Positions 49,931 through 62,838 of a DNA stretch of 64,000 nt are shown piece after piece. The stretch's first letter is position 1. The number at the start of each line of letters is the position of its first letter. Made by a program: the position numbers and the translations under genes. The DNA comes from Promerops cafer (lineage: Eukaryota; Chordata; Aves; Passeriformes; Nectariniidae): assembly GCA_013398275.1 (NCBI GenBank), contig VZSE01004866.1, forward strand, positions 2,498,783-2,562,782. The letters are read 5' to 3'. The notes beneath the pieces are model-generated. The model saw only the letters and a program-made list of their open reading frames with translations. It was not told where the DNA came from and ran no database searches.

Positions 49931-51325
49931 CTAGATGTTAAAACAGCACGAAACAGATAAAAAAAATGACAATCCATTTGGAATACAAAAGATCTTACAG
50001 CTAATGGAAAGACATTCAGAGAAAACTATAGCAGACAACTACCTGATCAATATAATCATCTCTGTGTGAGTGAGTTACTGGGTTATTTAATTAATATGAA
50101 CACTAAGTTGTTCAATGTGTAACTGTAAAAGCTTACTCTTACAAGAGAAAGCAAAACATAGGGAGCAAAACTTTTAGGGCAAAAAAGCTACAGATTTAAG
50201 TGAAATTGCAAAAAGCTTTGAACACAGTGAGAAGCTTCAACTCTTTCTGGAAGAAGGCAGGAACATGTGCATAATCAACACACCTGACAGTACAGAAATG
50301 CAGACAATCCTTGGGGATTTTCTTAACATATGTTAAGAAACAGCAGTAGCAACTCAGGATCAAAAGGGTGTGCAAATAATTTTTTTAATTTCTTTTATTT
50401 TTTTTTAATATGAGCACCAATTCAGCACTAATATTCTAAAGAGAGAAACACAAAGACAAACTAGTTTGACTCATTAAACCAATCTTGGTTTAGAGCAGTC
50501 TGTTAATACCAGCTATTTTAATTTTACTGGCTTTCCTGATAATCACCAAGCATTTCACATAGTAACTACATCTTCCATTAAAACACATTCTGTTTAGTTC
50601 ATTCTGCTGATTCTCAACTAGTGAAGCCCAGACTAATAAATATCACGTAACTTTAAAGCTGCCCTAGATTTTCACAGAGACAATGGAAAGAGAGCAGAAA
50701 CAGCACTGAAGCTACTCATGGTGCAGGTGGCACAATTATGTCTTGATTATTATCACATTAATCACAATTATCTCCCACAATTATCTCTAGAGAAAGTCCA
50801 GCAAATGACATTTCCCACGATTAAGAGATATGCATACAACCTTCCATCCCTATAAAACATCATCCACTTCTTTTTTGAAAACTAAATTAAACTGAATTTG
50901 AAAACTAAAATAATCAACAGAAATAATACCCTGAATTTCTTGGTGATTTTCCCTCACCAAGTGGCTACGACTTTCAGAACAGATCAATGGGGAAGGCATG
51001 ACAACTAAAGCACTGAAATCAAAGTTGAAAGTTACAGCTTTAATCTACCCATCAGATATTGATTATGTGGGATAACATTCATTAAGGAAGAAAAGCAGCT
51101 TAACCTCTCCACCGGAATTCATAGATTTGATGGACTGGAACACATCTAATACTGAAGTTACTAATATAAGGTTTGCTGCTTGCATTTTTAAGTAAGTGAC
51201 TTTAAAAATAAAATTACAAGTTGATAAATGACCCAGAAATGTCAAACTTTGCATACTTATCAGTTAAACTTATGCTGACATGAAGTGACTTTATTCTTTA
51301 TGAGAAGTCAAAAAGTTAAACTTAC

Positions 51326-51505
51326 AGCTGCAAGATTCTCACACCGTGACTGAATGGCTTGGATGAAGAGACCACTGGCTGCTGAATTCCTGTGAACAGC
51401 ACTGATAAAATCTTGTACTGGAGGCTCATGGGACAGATTAATCAAATCTTGAACATGATTCACAATAAGCCAGGTCAGGTGTTCTGAATCATGCAGGTTT
51501 TGACA
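51326..51505 (-). CDS. HTT: HTT exon 43 (intact copy)
   Basis: This exon has 60 codons in phase 0, from CQNLHDSEHLTW to SRCENLAA. The acceptor is cctttag and the donor gtaagt. It is the only complete copy; the 3' 80 bp recur at 49532-49611 because of the false tandem duplication. Confidence 0.95.
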
Positions 51506-52628
51506 CTAAAGGGGAAAAAATTAAAATTTGATTGAAGTAACACCAATGTTACGATTTTAATTACTAAACATGACACAACATGAAGCTTCTCATATATAAT
51601 TCTGGTAGCTATTTTGAAATAATGGCACAGAATGTCTATATCTTAATACCACCATTATTTTTATATGATAAATTTTCCAAATGTTTTGCTCTTGTTGCAA
51701 ATAAAGGTATTTACCATGAACATGCAACTTATTTTCCTAAAAACACTAAAAAACAGGTTAGAAACAACTAAATTGAGAAGGTTGATTCAAAGATGCTGCT
51801 TTTAATGAAATGGGTTTGAAATAAACATACATACAGAATTGTCTTGTAAAATGTGATTTTCATTTAGGCTTCTTAAAGATTCCTTACTGCTACTAGCCTT
51901 AACACAAAATGAAGAATTTCTGGAAGGCAAATCCAAAGAGATTTGTCAATAATTAACGTCAAACCTCTAAAAGCTTGTGTACATCGACAAGCAGTGGAAT
52001 GCAACATGAAAATATCTGTAGAGTTAGGCAATGATGAGAGCTTGTAAGGCACCTCAGTCAAGAGGTTTTGGAGGATTTTACCTTGGACGACCTCTAATCT
52101 GACTCTAGTGACTGTCCATTAGTACTTGTAGTGCTTCCTAAACACAGCTTTCTGTTCAGTTGAAACTGAAAGGAATGCAGTTTCCTTACCTCAAAACTGA
52201 TCTGAGGTGCAAAGCCAAGTGCAATACCTCCTAGTACTGAAGATTCACTTCAAAACTTCCCAATGAACTAAAACTCTAATACCGAGGCAGCTAAAGGCCA
52301 AAGCCACAGAAATTGTTCTCATTGGGGAACCAAAATGGAAGTTTAAATGTTAATGTAAAACTTCTCTTCTTACAGTGTTGAGATGCAAATTTGTTGTCTC
52401 CTGGACACTGTGCACTACTACTGATGTTGAGAAATCTGGAACTACTTAGTGTGCTCCAAGCACCTCCCAAGTAAAGGATGTGATACCCAGAAAGTAATTC
52501 AACTGCCCACCAGGTAAACTTCAGAAGCCAAGAGAACTCTCAGTTCAGAACAGAAAACAATGCCAAATGAGGTCATATCTAATCTTACAGAAGCACCATC
52601 TGCAAATAAAATTACTAGTTTCACAGAT

Positions 52629-52670
52629 CTTCACTTTTCACTTAACACACTTCACTTTTCAGTTAACACA
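52629..52670. repeat. 21-bp tandem duplication
   Basis: Two copies of cttcacttttcacttaacac-type sequence lie side by side and differ at one base. It is in intron 42, about 70 bases downstream of the exon 42 donor in transcript direction. Confidence 0.8.
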
Positions 52671-52736
52671 TATCAGTAATAAATGACTGTCAGTAACTCA
52701 AAACTGTAGTTATAAAAGTCATAATTCAAAACTTAC

Positions 52737-52878
52737 AACATAGTCACAAAAGAGAATGAGTGCTCCTCTTCTCACTATCTCACGATTGCACATGCCACGC
52801 TTAGATGCCAAGTCGGATTCATCACTGTCTCCAGATACATGAGGGCTAAGCAATTTAGTAGTGGAAAGGCTGTGTCGC
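52737..52878 (-). CDS. HTT: HTT exon 42
   Basis: This 142-bp exon begins with the last base of a Lys codon and runs RHSLSTTKLLSP to LILFCDYV. It includes a serine/aspartate-rich loop (SGDSDESD) where human has an acidic loop. The acceptor is tttgcag and the donor gtaagt. The upstream intron 41 is over 3 kb and contains the split CR1 and LTR. Confidence 0.95.
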
Positions 52879-53298
52879 CTGCAAAAAGTACATTATATGT
52901 TGTTACTGTTTTCTTAGTATGGCTACTGAGACATAAACAACCAAAGTGCTTGGAGTATCCTACCAATGTCCTTACATGACATGTCTTTCCCTGTAAATTT
53001 CATTCAAACATTATACTTCCTTGAAATAGACACTTTGCTTTCCATCAGATCTTTATTTTTTAACAGCTGCAGTGTTGCTTATTTCTTCAGACAGTCTAAA
53101 GAACTACATGAGTTATTTAAAAGAAAAACACGGGCTGTTGCATCTCTGGTAGGATAACAGAACCTGATACTATATTTTCTTCTCAAACCAAACCAGTGTC
53201 CGTGAGCACTTAGTCTAGTGTCAGATGAAAAGTGATGCCCAACCCAGAAAAGAGATTATACTAGTAAATTAAAAAAAAAAATTTACTGCTATTTTGGT

Positions 53299-53395
53299 TC
53301 ATAGAATCAAAGTTTCCTGTAAGATCATCAAATCCAACCTTCAACGTAGCACCACATCATGGCTCACCACTGAGCCATACACTGAAGTGCCATAT
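53299..53395 (-). mobile_element. CR1 3' tip, left part of a split copy (HTT intron 41)
   Basis: The reverse complement of a CR1 3' end starts at tcatagaatca and runs to ctgaagtgcc. It breaks off at the LTR and resumes at 55020. Confidence 0.82.
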
Positions 53396-55019
53396 TGTGG
53401 GGGTTTCAGTTCAAAACCAGGCGGAAACACTAATTTCGTGTAGTGGTTTAGGTTCACCAATTTTGAAATTTCCCGGCCAACGCACCAAATAGTGAGGTAG
53501 TTTCATTGCTGGCCAATCCCCTGTGCACTCACTAGAATGTACTTACTCAGTTCCTGCTGTGATATGGGATTAGGAGGAAGGCAAAGCAGGCACAAAACAT
53601 TAAAAGGGTATAAAGAAAGGATTATTGACACTAACTAAAAGAATAAAAATGAGAAAAATCAAAACAAACCCTTCAGAACCTTCCCTTCCCCCTACAACAT
53701 TTTCTTTCCCACTGGCAATGTAAAGAAACAAAACTCAGTATTTTCAGTCAGTTTACCACCTTTAGAATAGTCTTTCATCAGTTCACCTGGGGAGAGAAGT
53801 CCCTCTTGCAAATGTCATGGAGACTTTTCCACAAGAAAACAGTTCTCTTGTGGCTTTAAATTCTGCGAAACAGCAGCGGCCCAGGGGAAATCTGCCATCA
53901 TGGAACCCCTCCCATCTTCCCACAGCTTTTCCCACAGCTGTGTTTATGGGCCATGTCAGCTTATGGGGTATCAGTTTAAAGATGAACTATTCAAAAGCAA
54001 AGGTTCTCTTCATCTATCTTTAAAATCATCTTCATCGCTGCGAACAGAGGTCGTCTCCTTTTTGCTCTGGGGGCATAGAATCTTCATCACTCTCCTCTCT
54101 TGCTCTCTCTCCCTCTGTTCAAACTTCTCACAGAATCACATAGAGGCCTTTGCTAAGCAAAGTCATCTCCCCACTTCTTTCATGCGTTACACAGAAAAAA
54201 AGTCTTTCTCCATAGCCTCACAAGAGAATTTCAGCCTCAAGATCAAGGCATCTCCTCATCCCTCCCATCTGAGACTCGGTTTCTTCGTCACTGACTTCAG
54301 TATCTCATGTTGTTCCTCTACATGCTGGTATTTTTGCTCTTTCCTCTCACTCAAGGGAGGATCAAAGCACTGGGAAAGTTAACATCTCGCCCAGGGCCTG
54401 CAGATGGCCACGTGATCCCGGCCGGGCTCGGTGCTTGCGGCTGCGGGCTGCAGCCGGACTGGGGGAAGGGACAGGATCTCTGCAGCTCGGCTTGGGACAC
54501 AGGAGGAGCACAGCCGGGGCCAATGGCTTCCCTCTGCCCGCTGGTTGCAGCCGAATCTCTGAGGGGTGGTAGAATCTTGGCCGAGCTGGCCGGCTCAGGC
54601 TGCTCCCGGGGCCAGCAGACCCCGGCATGGCCCGGGCCAGCGGCGGGCCAGGCTTAGCAAGCAGCAAAGCAGCAAGATGTTAGAAATCATCTAACATCTT
54701 GGCCTCGGCTTGGCCTCGGCTCTGCGGCCCCTGCCCCTGTCCTGCCCGGCAGCTGAGGTGGGGTAGGGCAGGTGCCCCAGGAAAGGGGCCCAGGCCCGCA
54801 GCAGAGGCCGCCCAGCCCGGCCCCCCTGCTACCTCTTTCCTGGCCGGAAACGAAAGAGAGCTTTTCCCAGGATTTTTCATCTTTTACATGGGTGCTCACA
54901 GACACCTATCGGCTTTCTCAGTGGTGTAACAAAGTTAAATTCTTAAAGCTAGTAACTGACTGGTTGTTTTTGTCAGACATGCAGGAAACTGCTAGCAGCT
55001 CCTATGCCAAACCACCACA
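53396..55019 (-). mobile_element. Long solo LTR (about 1.6 kb) splitting a CR1 in HTT intron 41
   Basis: The minus-strand ends are TGTGGTGGTTTGG and AACCCCCACA, a TG...CA pair. CR1 sequence stops at 53395 and resumes at 55020. The flanks catat and cacat match at four of five bases, which suggests a 5-bp duplication as in ERVL-type elements. A GC-rich part (54380-54860) lies in the minus-strand 5' half and a TTTATACC TATA-like word near 53610. No retroviral gene is seen. Confidence 0.7.
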
Positions 55020-55105
55020 CACATCCACACACCTTTTCAACACTTCCAGGGATGGTCATTCCACCCTTCCCTAGACAGCCTTTTCCAATGCATGAGTAGT
55101 TGCCC
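55020..55105 (-). mobile_element. CR1, right part of the split copy
   Basis: aacacttccagggatggtca and ccttccctagacagcc are the reverse complement of the CR1 3' region that would follow 53395 in an uninterrupted element. Confidence 0.8.
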
Positions 55106-56015
55106 TGCTTTGCTCCTAATCCTGGTAATTCCATGTTTCCACGAATTAGAATAATACATTTTCAATACGTAAGGTTGAACTGAAGCAAGAATCTCACATT
55201 TGTGAAAGTATTGATGCACTTCAGTTGTAGAGTAAGACGAGACTGCCCAACACTCACTGCACAAGCACCAGAAATGTCTCTCAAGCCATTTGTTCACCTC
55301 CCTCTACTGTGAACACAGAGGAATACCCACCCCCACAGGAGGTCCCTTCCTTATCCACTGAGGACAAATCATTCCAATGCCTGACAGGTGGGATAAACTA
55401 ACTTCAGACCAAGAGAATACTCATTTTCAAACCATTCTCCAGATTTCAGACAACAAGTGTTAAGTGAGGTTATTACAATGCTCAATGCTAATGAACCAGC
55501 AGGGTGCTAGTATCGTGTTTTGACAGCATTTAGCAACAGACCCACTGAGAACAGATAATCCTGTAGCTACAGTTACAGTTATATGATCAGATTGTGTTGT
55601 CACATACACAACAGTGTCCATCATCTCCACTGGCTGGTTATTTTCTAGAAAGTGAAATATGAGGTCTCCATATAAATATGAAACACTGAGTATTTTGCTA
55701 TAGTTATTTCCATAGTTTCAATACAAAGTAGTACAAATATGAAGTTTTCTTTCCTTAGAAGTGGAGAGATTACCTGGCAGTTCTTCTGAGGAGCACCTGA
55801 GTGCAGGAGACATTTCCTTAGTTTGGAAGTCACACCAATATCAGAACACACAATATGTACACACATAAAGTAAATGCAGAACTACATTTCATAATCCAAG
55901 CAGCACCATTCAATGGGCTGACAGGCTTGGCAGAAGGCAGCTGGATTGTTTTAATATGATTTTAGAAAATATAATTATATGAAACACACTACTAGGGAAG
56001 AAGACCAAAACTTAC

Positions 56016-56223
56016 TTTGGGGTTTGATGCACTTCTGACCACCAGTTGTAGTTGGTATAATTGACAAGAAGCAAGATGTGACACCAGAGGAGAACTAAAG
56101 ATGGATGAGTGGGAATCATGGACTGAACAAGGTCACTCAGACTTTCAAGAGTATAGAAACTACCATCAGATCCATCTCCTGTAAAAAGTCTGGTGGCTGC
56201 AGCTGTGATTCTTCTAAACATCC
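56016..56223 (-). CDS. HTT: HTT exon 41
   Basis: This 208-bp exon runs from GMFRRITAAATRLF to QTPK, with the Lys codon split to exon 42. The acceptor is gttttcag and the donor gtaagt. The region after ATRLF (GDGSDGSFYTLESL) differs moderately from human, while the hydrophobic LVLLWCHILLLVN helix is conserved. Confidence 0.95.
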
Positions 56224-57904
56224 CTGAAAACAGTAAAACCGTGTTAGAGTAACAAAGCTCTAGTCTGAATTCTGAAGTTTTAAAATTATTCAGGGTAGAA
56301 TTCCTGCAAGAAAGGTAACATCTAAGCAGTTTTACAAATTTAAGGCAAGTGATGAAGTTTGCCCAATGGCAGTGTGTAAAATAGAAATTACCAGCTCTCA
56401 GACTCAATAAATAATGTTTAGATAGGTTTCATGACAATTCTCATTAATCTGATACATGAAAACCTCCATTAAACTTAAAACTGTCACCTGTGGACCAGGG
56501 TTAGTTTGCTTGCTTAGACATTAAAACACAGATGTTCTACTTAAGAACCATGAGGTAACTACTACCCTGCATGTTAAAGAAGAACACCTACAAGTATCCT
56601 ACTTCAGAGGATGGCTTTCCAAACACATTTAGTTGAAACTAAATTTATTCTCTTCCATACAATTACTGAAGTGCAAAAATTAGGTATTTCTGCATGACCT
56701 GATCAGGTATTTCTTACCCTGAAAGCTGAACACTCAGCAAAAAAGCAGAACTTTGCTTTCTATATTGCTGATTACTGTGCTTGTATGCCAAAACAAAGGT
56801 AGGGAAAAAAATAAATTAGAAAATGGTGGGAAAACAAGGAAAGCTGTGTAAAGGTATAGGACTTTTTGAGTTTCTATGAGAAGATCAGGGGGAAAAAAAA
56901 GTTTCTTCAGAGTCAGTTAGGAACGAAGAGCTAATCAGAATAATGAAGGAAATCTGCAGTGTTACTTGCTTTCCTTGCCATACATACAGAAGAATGAAGC
57001 TGTAAATTCCATGGCCATGTGGACCAATTTAAGCTGGCCCCAGGACTGACAAACACACAATGTAAATAGCAAAGAATGGGAAAAATAGCTGAGTCTCAAA
57101 TCTCTGGTTCCACTTATTAGCAAAGCAGTGCTAGCCTCATTCCAGTTCCCTGCATTTGCAGCAACTACACCATCTAGTGACTTCCTGCAGTCATAAAAGC
57201 TATTGCAAGCTCATCTTTTTACTCTGTCCATGCCTTTTATTTCTAACATTGAGAATGTTCACTTATAATCTAGTAGCTTCCTACAGTTGGAAACACAGGG
57301 GTCAGCAATGCTCACATTTTGAAAAAACTGCAACAGGTGAGAAGACAAAACATCCAAGTAGAAGAGTGGTTAGAAATGACAGAATACAGCCTATGTTTCC
57401 AGACACAAATTGCTGTAAGATACACCCATAGTTAGGAAAATACAACTTAAGGTGAAAATAATTATGGAGGTTCTAACTGAACAAAAGAAAAGTATGACAA
57501 ATTCAGGCAGTTAGTTAATCCTCAACCTAAATAAATATGTTATAACATGAAAATACATCCCAGATGCCTGAAAAACTTTTCCTTTACTCTGTTACACCAT
57601 ACAGGTACTAGTGGCAATAATATACCTGAAGTTATTTGTAGTTTTACATTAAGTTAATTTCTAGAGGTCATCCAGTCCACATATCCCAATGCTCTGCATG
57701 AGTATTTTAATATTAAATTTTAATTTTGCATGAAAATTTCTACATAATTCCTGGCAAGACGCCCAGTGCAGCCTGGAAGCCAGCCACAGCAGCAGAACTA
57801 GCTGAGCCTTCCTTTCAATTATCCCCAGCTTCCACTGTGGAAGAACCCACTGCCCCCATTTCAATCACCAGCTTCATTTTCTGATTTCATTCCTCAGGGC
57901 TTGA

Positions 57905-58080
57905 TACCATTTAATCACTTCATGCCAAAACACCCCAGTGTAAGTTGTTATAATATTTGATTCAAAGATTTCTCCTAAACATAAATTAACATATAATTAA
58001 AACATATACTTTTATAGTTACATAATTTTATATAATAAAATAGTATAAAAACATACTAAAATTATTACTGTAACAGACAC
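57905..58080. other. AT-rich stretch in HTT intron 40
   Basis: Dense TA and TTA words (acatataattaaaacatata and similar) occur over about 130 bases. No repeat family was recognised. The rest of intron 40 (56224-59089) shows nothing else I can name, apart from a T/G-rich run at 58590-58665 (ttttttggttttggttgg). Confidence 0.6.
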
Positions 58081-59089
58081 AGGGGAATAGAACTGTCACT
58101 CTGTATGTCCAGAGTTCTGGGCCCTAAAGCACACCTAAAACAAAGATTCATTTTGTGCTTCTTGACACACACTCCTGGAGTCTTTGCATCAAGAACTTTG
58201 GTTTGGAGGACTCCCATTTCACAGACCAAGGCAGCAGAACGCAGAGCTCCTTGTCCCATGTCTGCAAGGAAGCCTATCAAGAACCAGGGACTTGTGCCAA
58301 AAACCTTTTAAATGGCAGACAGCTAAGAGTAAACCAAGGTCACATTTCAGCTGCAAGCTGAAAATCAGAAGGCAAACAGGGCAGTCATAGCAAAACAAGA
58401 ATAAAAGAAAGGCACAATAGTACCACTATTCAGAAAGTAAGACTAAGGAATCAATCTATGGACTAAGGAATTATCAAAGGGTAGATATTGGGTAGATATT
58501 TCAGCAGAAGAAACCTAAGGGAAAATTTCCAAACCTGAAGAAAGGAACTCAAGACTGGCTAGCTGGAAAACTGCTACCTTTCCTGGTTTTCTGGGGTGGT
58601 TTTTTGGTTTTGGTTGGTTAGTTTTTTGTTTGGTTCTTGGGGGGTTTTTCACTTGTTTGTTTTACATATTTTTATCAATTATGGCAAAACCCAGGAACCT
58701 TCCTTGTCATGAGTCTGAGCTAGTGGTCTGTGACTCAGTATTTTAAGCTAGACATACCAACCAACCTCCAAACTGAGACAAAACATGAGAAATATAGCCA
58801 CGAATTTGGAATGCTTTGTGGTTTTTTGACTGAAAAATTTTAGACAGTTAAAAGGAGAGATGAAGAGTCACTACTTACATTTTCTTCCACAAAGACAGAA
58901 GAAATGTGCAAAGTGTGCCCTGCATGCATGAGCACCATGTTTGGTAAGTTCTCTACATGGAGTAAGATAAAACATCTTCAGCACTTACAGATTCCTTCTC
59001 AGTAGTTCAATGCATTTATGAGTAGTCTCAGAACTTAAAAACCACCCCACCACTGCATGCTATGACATGGGCAACATTGCAAGTATTAC

Positions 59090-59232
59090 CTGATTTGAAG
59101 ATATGTATTAAGCACATAAGCAGTGTGCCCAGCTCCTGGCAGTAGAAAGTATGTTGTTGCTCATTCATGTCCACTTTCAATTGCTTGGTAACAATATCTT
59201 CCAGCAGAATGCCAACCAGTTGTAGTAAGAAT
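59090..59232 (-). CDS. HTT: HTT exon 40
   Basis: This 143-bp exon completes the Arg codon split with exon 39 and ends one base into a Gly codon. It runs FLLQLVGILLEDIV to CLIHIFKS, an amphipathic HEAT helix pair. The acceptor is tttcaag and the donor gtaata. Confidence 0.95.
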
Positions 59233-60563
59233 CTTGAAAGAAATACGTACACAATCAATAGGAAAACTATCAATCTTTCAGAAAAAGATGAGGTTAGCCT
59301 ATGAAACTTTGGTTTGAAAAATAAAACATGAAGTTCTTGTCCATTCATCCTAAATAACACATTAAATGAAATGCTACAGAACAGGTGAACCTAAAATAAA
59401 TAGGATGCTATATAATCTCAAGCACGCCAATAATTACATATTAAATCTAGATTATCTCTCATCAGCTACAGTCACAGTAGCATTCATACAATGGCCCAAC
59501 TCATTACAAAGCAAATATTCAGAATGCTGTGGTGTCTTTATAGTGATTTGCTAAAAGCAATTGAGCTAAATCAAACTAAAAACAATCTGTGACAGTTACC
59601 ACAGCTCAGCTGAGCAGGGGTAATTCAGCAAGTCACAGTAATTCACCTGTTTACCTCACCTCATCTATCCACACTCTACTACACAGGTTCTCTATCAAAT
59701 CTCCAGCTGGGACAATGTGTGGTGTCAAAAGAAGCACCAAAAGAGGGGCATTTGAGGAAAGCCATCCTTGCTCCAGGCCATAACCATTACTCCATTACTT
59801 ACATCACTGCTGCTGGACATAAGGTCACAGTATGGGTGTCCAGAAGACCCACTTCCCTCCACCCACAATCCTCAGAGTGAGCTGCCTGACATGAAACAGC
59901 ATTCTATTCCTATCTGAAGTTCCCTACTTGAGTAAAATGTTATTATTTTCTGAAACAAACAGCGATTTCAAATGCTTCCCACCACATTAAAATATAATGC
60001 CTTAATGGCAAACATTATGTCAACATAATACTGCTGCCATCTCTCCACACTTCTTTTGCCTGAAGTTTGTCACTGTCCAAGGACATCAACATGGGAAGCC
60101 AACTAGACAAAGCTAGGTCTTAAAAAAAGAAAAAAAGAGCAGTACAAACTCAAAAGATTTGAATCCCACTGCTGCCAAGTTTTTAATACAGAACCTGGGC
60201 TTCCACTTAAAGAGATGTTTCATCATTCAGTCCCCACACAGAAAGGAAGGAAAGCAGTGAAGTTTCTGGACCTGATTTTAATAAATCAAGGATTCACCCA
60301 TTTTAACAGCTCTATTAGGTCCTCCACTAGGCTTGAGAAGAGGTACCAGAATGGTTCAAAGTCCTACTAAAATCTGCTCATCTTCTCCCTCTCTATCCAT
60401 CTCAATATTCCTTTCTCCACACACACTTGTCCCATATCAACTTATTAAGAGACTTGATACCATTCAGACAAAATTTCTATTATATGTGTTAAATACTGCC
60501 CAATGTATTTGTGATTTCTCAGAACTCTTCACCTCTCCCCAGGTTACTCAAAAGACAATGTAC

Positions 60564-60802
60564 CTGGAAAATGTCTCTTCAGGTGGGTATTTGGCCTGTT
60601 TGACCTCAGGGCGATCCTCTGGTGTGGACACGTTATTTTCTCCACATCTCAGTCTGTTGATTGCTTGGCATGAAATCAGATATGGTGAGAAGGAAAGCTC
60701 TTGTATACGGGATAGAACAATGTCTTCTGTTGACTGTGAAATCAGAACTCTAAGGATAGCTAAAATTCCAGAAATCCACAGCTGGACAGTGCTCACTGAT
60801 GC
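60564..60802 (-). CDS. HTT: HTT exon 39
   Basis: This 239-bp exon starts in phase 0 (ASVSTVQLW) and ends two bases into an Arg codon (ETFS-R). The acceptor is gtgttag and the donor gtacat. The first 50 residues are nearly invariant. The stretch after INRLR (about residues 51-72 of the exon) is divergent and seems one residue longer than human, which suggests a surface loop. It lies near the N-HEAT/bridge boundary. Confidence 0.95.
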
Positions 60803-61322
60803 CTAACACAAACACAGAAACACACAAGATTAAATACTTTTGAAGTTACATGACACAACATAGAAAGCCATTAAAAAATTAGCATTTTCATTAACTTGTA
60901 AAAAATCAGACCCTTTTGAGAATGGAACAAACCAGAAATAAATTTTAAGTTCAGATCTTACAAAATACTATTCTTGTGGTAACTGTCAAGCTCATATTCA
61001 CTGGTAAACAATCTCTCAGCTATAAAAGCAGTACTAATACTTGTATAAGAAAAATGTAATTTACCTATTAAATTACATTATATTTTATTGTAACAGTACC
61101 TTCCTTTACATTCTTGATCCTCAACATACAAAATGAAGCAAAGTAATTCATAAGCAGAACAAGTGCTCCCAGTTGGCAAATCACATTAGTTCTAGCCAAT
61201 TTGTTCCTAAATTCTGCTGCTGGTACTTTAATATCACTTAGCAAATTATTAAAGAGAATAATTTCTCTTTTGTTTTGCATGAAGGATACCAGATTCTCTA
61301 TGCTTTGAAAACAGTAGCTTAC

Positions 61323-61445
61323 CATTGTTTTAGGAGTAACAAACATACTCCTTAAAAGCATGTCCACAGGGCGAAGGGATGAAGGGGCCAAAATTTCAAA
61401 CAAAGTGTTCAATACTCCCAAAGCATCATGAGAGTCTATATGCAT
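61323..61445 (-). CDS. HTT: HTT exon 38
   Basis: This exon has 41 codons in phase 0, running from MHIDSHDALG to VTPKTM. The acceptor is ttcacag and the donor gtaagc. It continues directly from exon 37 and matches huntingtin with few substitutions. Confidence 0.95.
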
Positions 61446-62139
61446 CTGTGAAAGAAAAACACAAAACTGATTTCTAACTGTCCACTAAAGGTAACTTCAA
61501 CACAAAATTTACACTCTGTGTTTGAAACATTTCTATAACAACCTGTAATAAAGCTGATCTTTACAGTACAAAATTCAGAACTACCAAAAGCTATGAAAGA
61601 TAAATTTAAGTTTCATTGTAGGCCTTCCTAGACATGAGTTTTAAGAACATGGACAAAAATCTGTCATATGAAATCCAATGTGCATACCACATATATTTCA
61701 GGCCTTATTCAGAGAATGAGACCACAAGACTGATTTGTCATAAAATTCAGAGACTCTTCTCCTCCCTGCACATCCTACCAGGTTTATTTATAGACTGCAA
61801 TGCTGGTCACGATTAAACTTAAGCAGGTAACTAGGAGAAAAGAAACCTAATCATCAGAAAAGTGAACAGCTACAGTGGTATTAATGCAACAGAGGTAGCA
61901 CAGCTTATTTGAACAGTTTTTTAGATAAATTATAAAGCTATCAACTGCAAAAAGCAAAGGACTGGACTACAAATCTAGATGACCCTAACCTACTTAAATA
62001 ATTTGGAAGATGATCATGTGCAGTAATTCACAGCAGCAGCAATTTCACTTTGTCAGCACTTAAGTTCCACTCTAAAACTGTTGTCTGATCCTACCCACTC
62101 TCCCCAGCCATGAGATCTCCTCACAGGATTGGAGAGCTG

Positions 62140-62480
62140 CCATCATGGAGCAAAGCGTATCTGGGGCTAGAGCACCTCTGCTATGGAGAAAAGCTGGGAG
62201 AGCTGAGGGTGTTCAGCCTGGAGAAGGCTCTTCCAGTACCTAAAGGGGCTACAAGAGAACTGGAAAGGGACTTTTTGCACAGGCAGGTAGTGATAGGACA
62301 AGGGGGAATGGCTTTACACTGAAAGAGGGTGGATTTATATTAGGAAGAAATTCTTTACTGTGAGGGTGGTGGGGCACTGGAATAGGCTGCCCAGAGAAGG
62401 TATGGCTGTCCCATCCTTGGAAGTGTCCAAGGCCAGGTTGATGGGGCTTTTGAGTAATCTGGTCTGCAATTAGACCCACT
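62140..62480 (+). mobile_element. CR1 LINE 3' part in HTT intron 37
   Basis: In order: gaaaagctgggagagctgag, ggaatggctttacactg, aggaagaaattctttactgt and ggaataggctgcccagag. This is CR1 ORF2 C-terminal sequence in antisense orientation to HTT. The terminal repeat tip is missing or too diverged to call. Confidence 0.88.
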
Positions 62481-62838
62481 GTAGCTGTGAAAAAAATAAT
62501 TCTGACATCCTGTGAACACAGGACAATCTTCACACCATTTAGTAAGTGTTCTGATATAATCACCTATCTCCAAGAAACAGAGTGAGTTTCTTCCTCTGGA
62601 GACAGTCTTGATAATACTGCATATACTTCATGCATTTAAATATGAATTTCATCACTTCAAAGATTTAAGTTCACCTTGCAGTAGTTGTTATTTCCAGATA
62701 TGGCAACCACAATTTCAATAAAATTTGTCTTCATATAAAAAAAAGGTAAAATCAAATACTCAAAGCCATTATTGATACATACATACATTACAGCAATTAT
62801 TTGAGGTGTTTACAGAATTAAAACAAGCCTATAACCAC

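Larger units (their letters stand above)
47819..51405. repeat. False tandem duplication around single N (1,793 bp x 2), HTT exons 43-44
   Basis: 47819-49611 and 49613-51405 appear identical, separated by one N at 49612. The unit contains all of exon 44, intron 43 and 80 bp of exon 43. The first unit begins inside intron 44 and the second ends inside exon 43, so neither boundary is biological. Confidence 0.93.

Noticed and set aside
57655..57900. Possible CR1 3' end on the minus strand
   Set aside because: Only the first 25 bases (tagaggtcatccagtccac) resemble CR1; the rest does not follow the element, so I did not list it.
60333..60806. Plus-strand reading frame of 157 codons
   Set aside because: It lies antisense across HTT exon 39, whose coding constraint removes stops on the other strand. 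It is a shadow frame.
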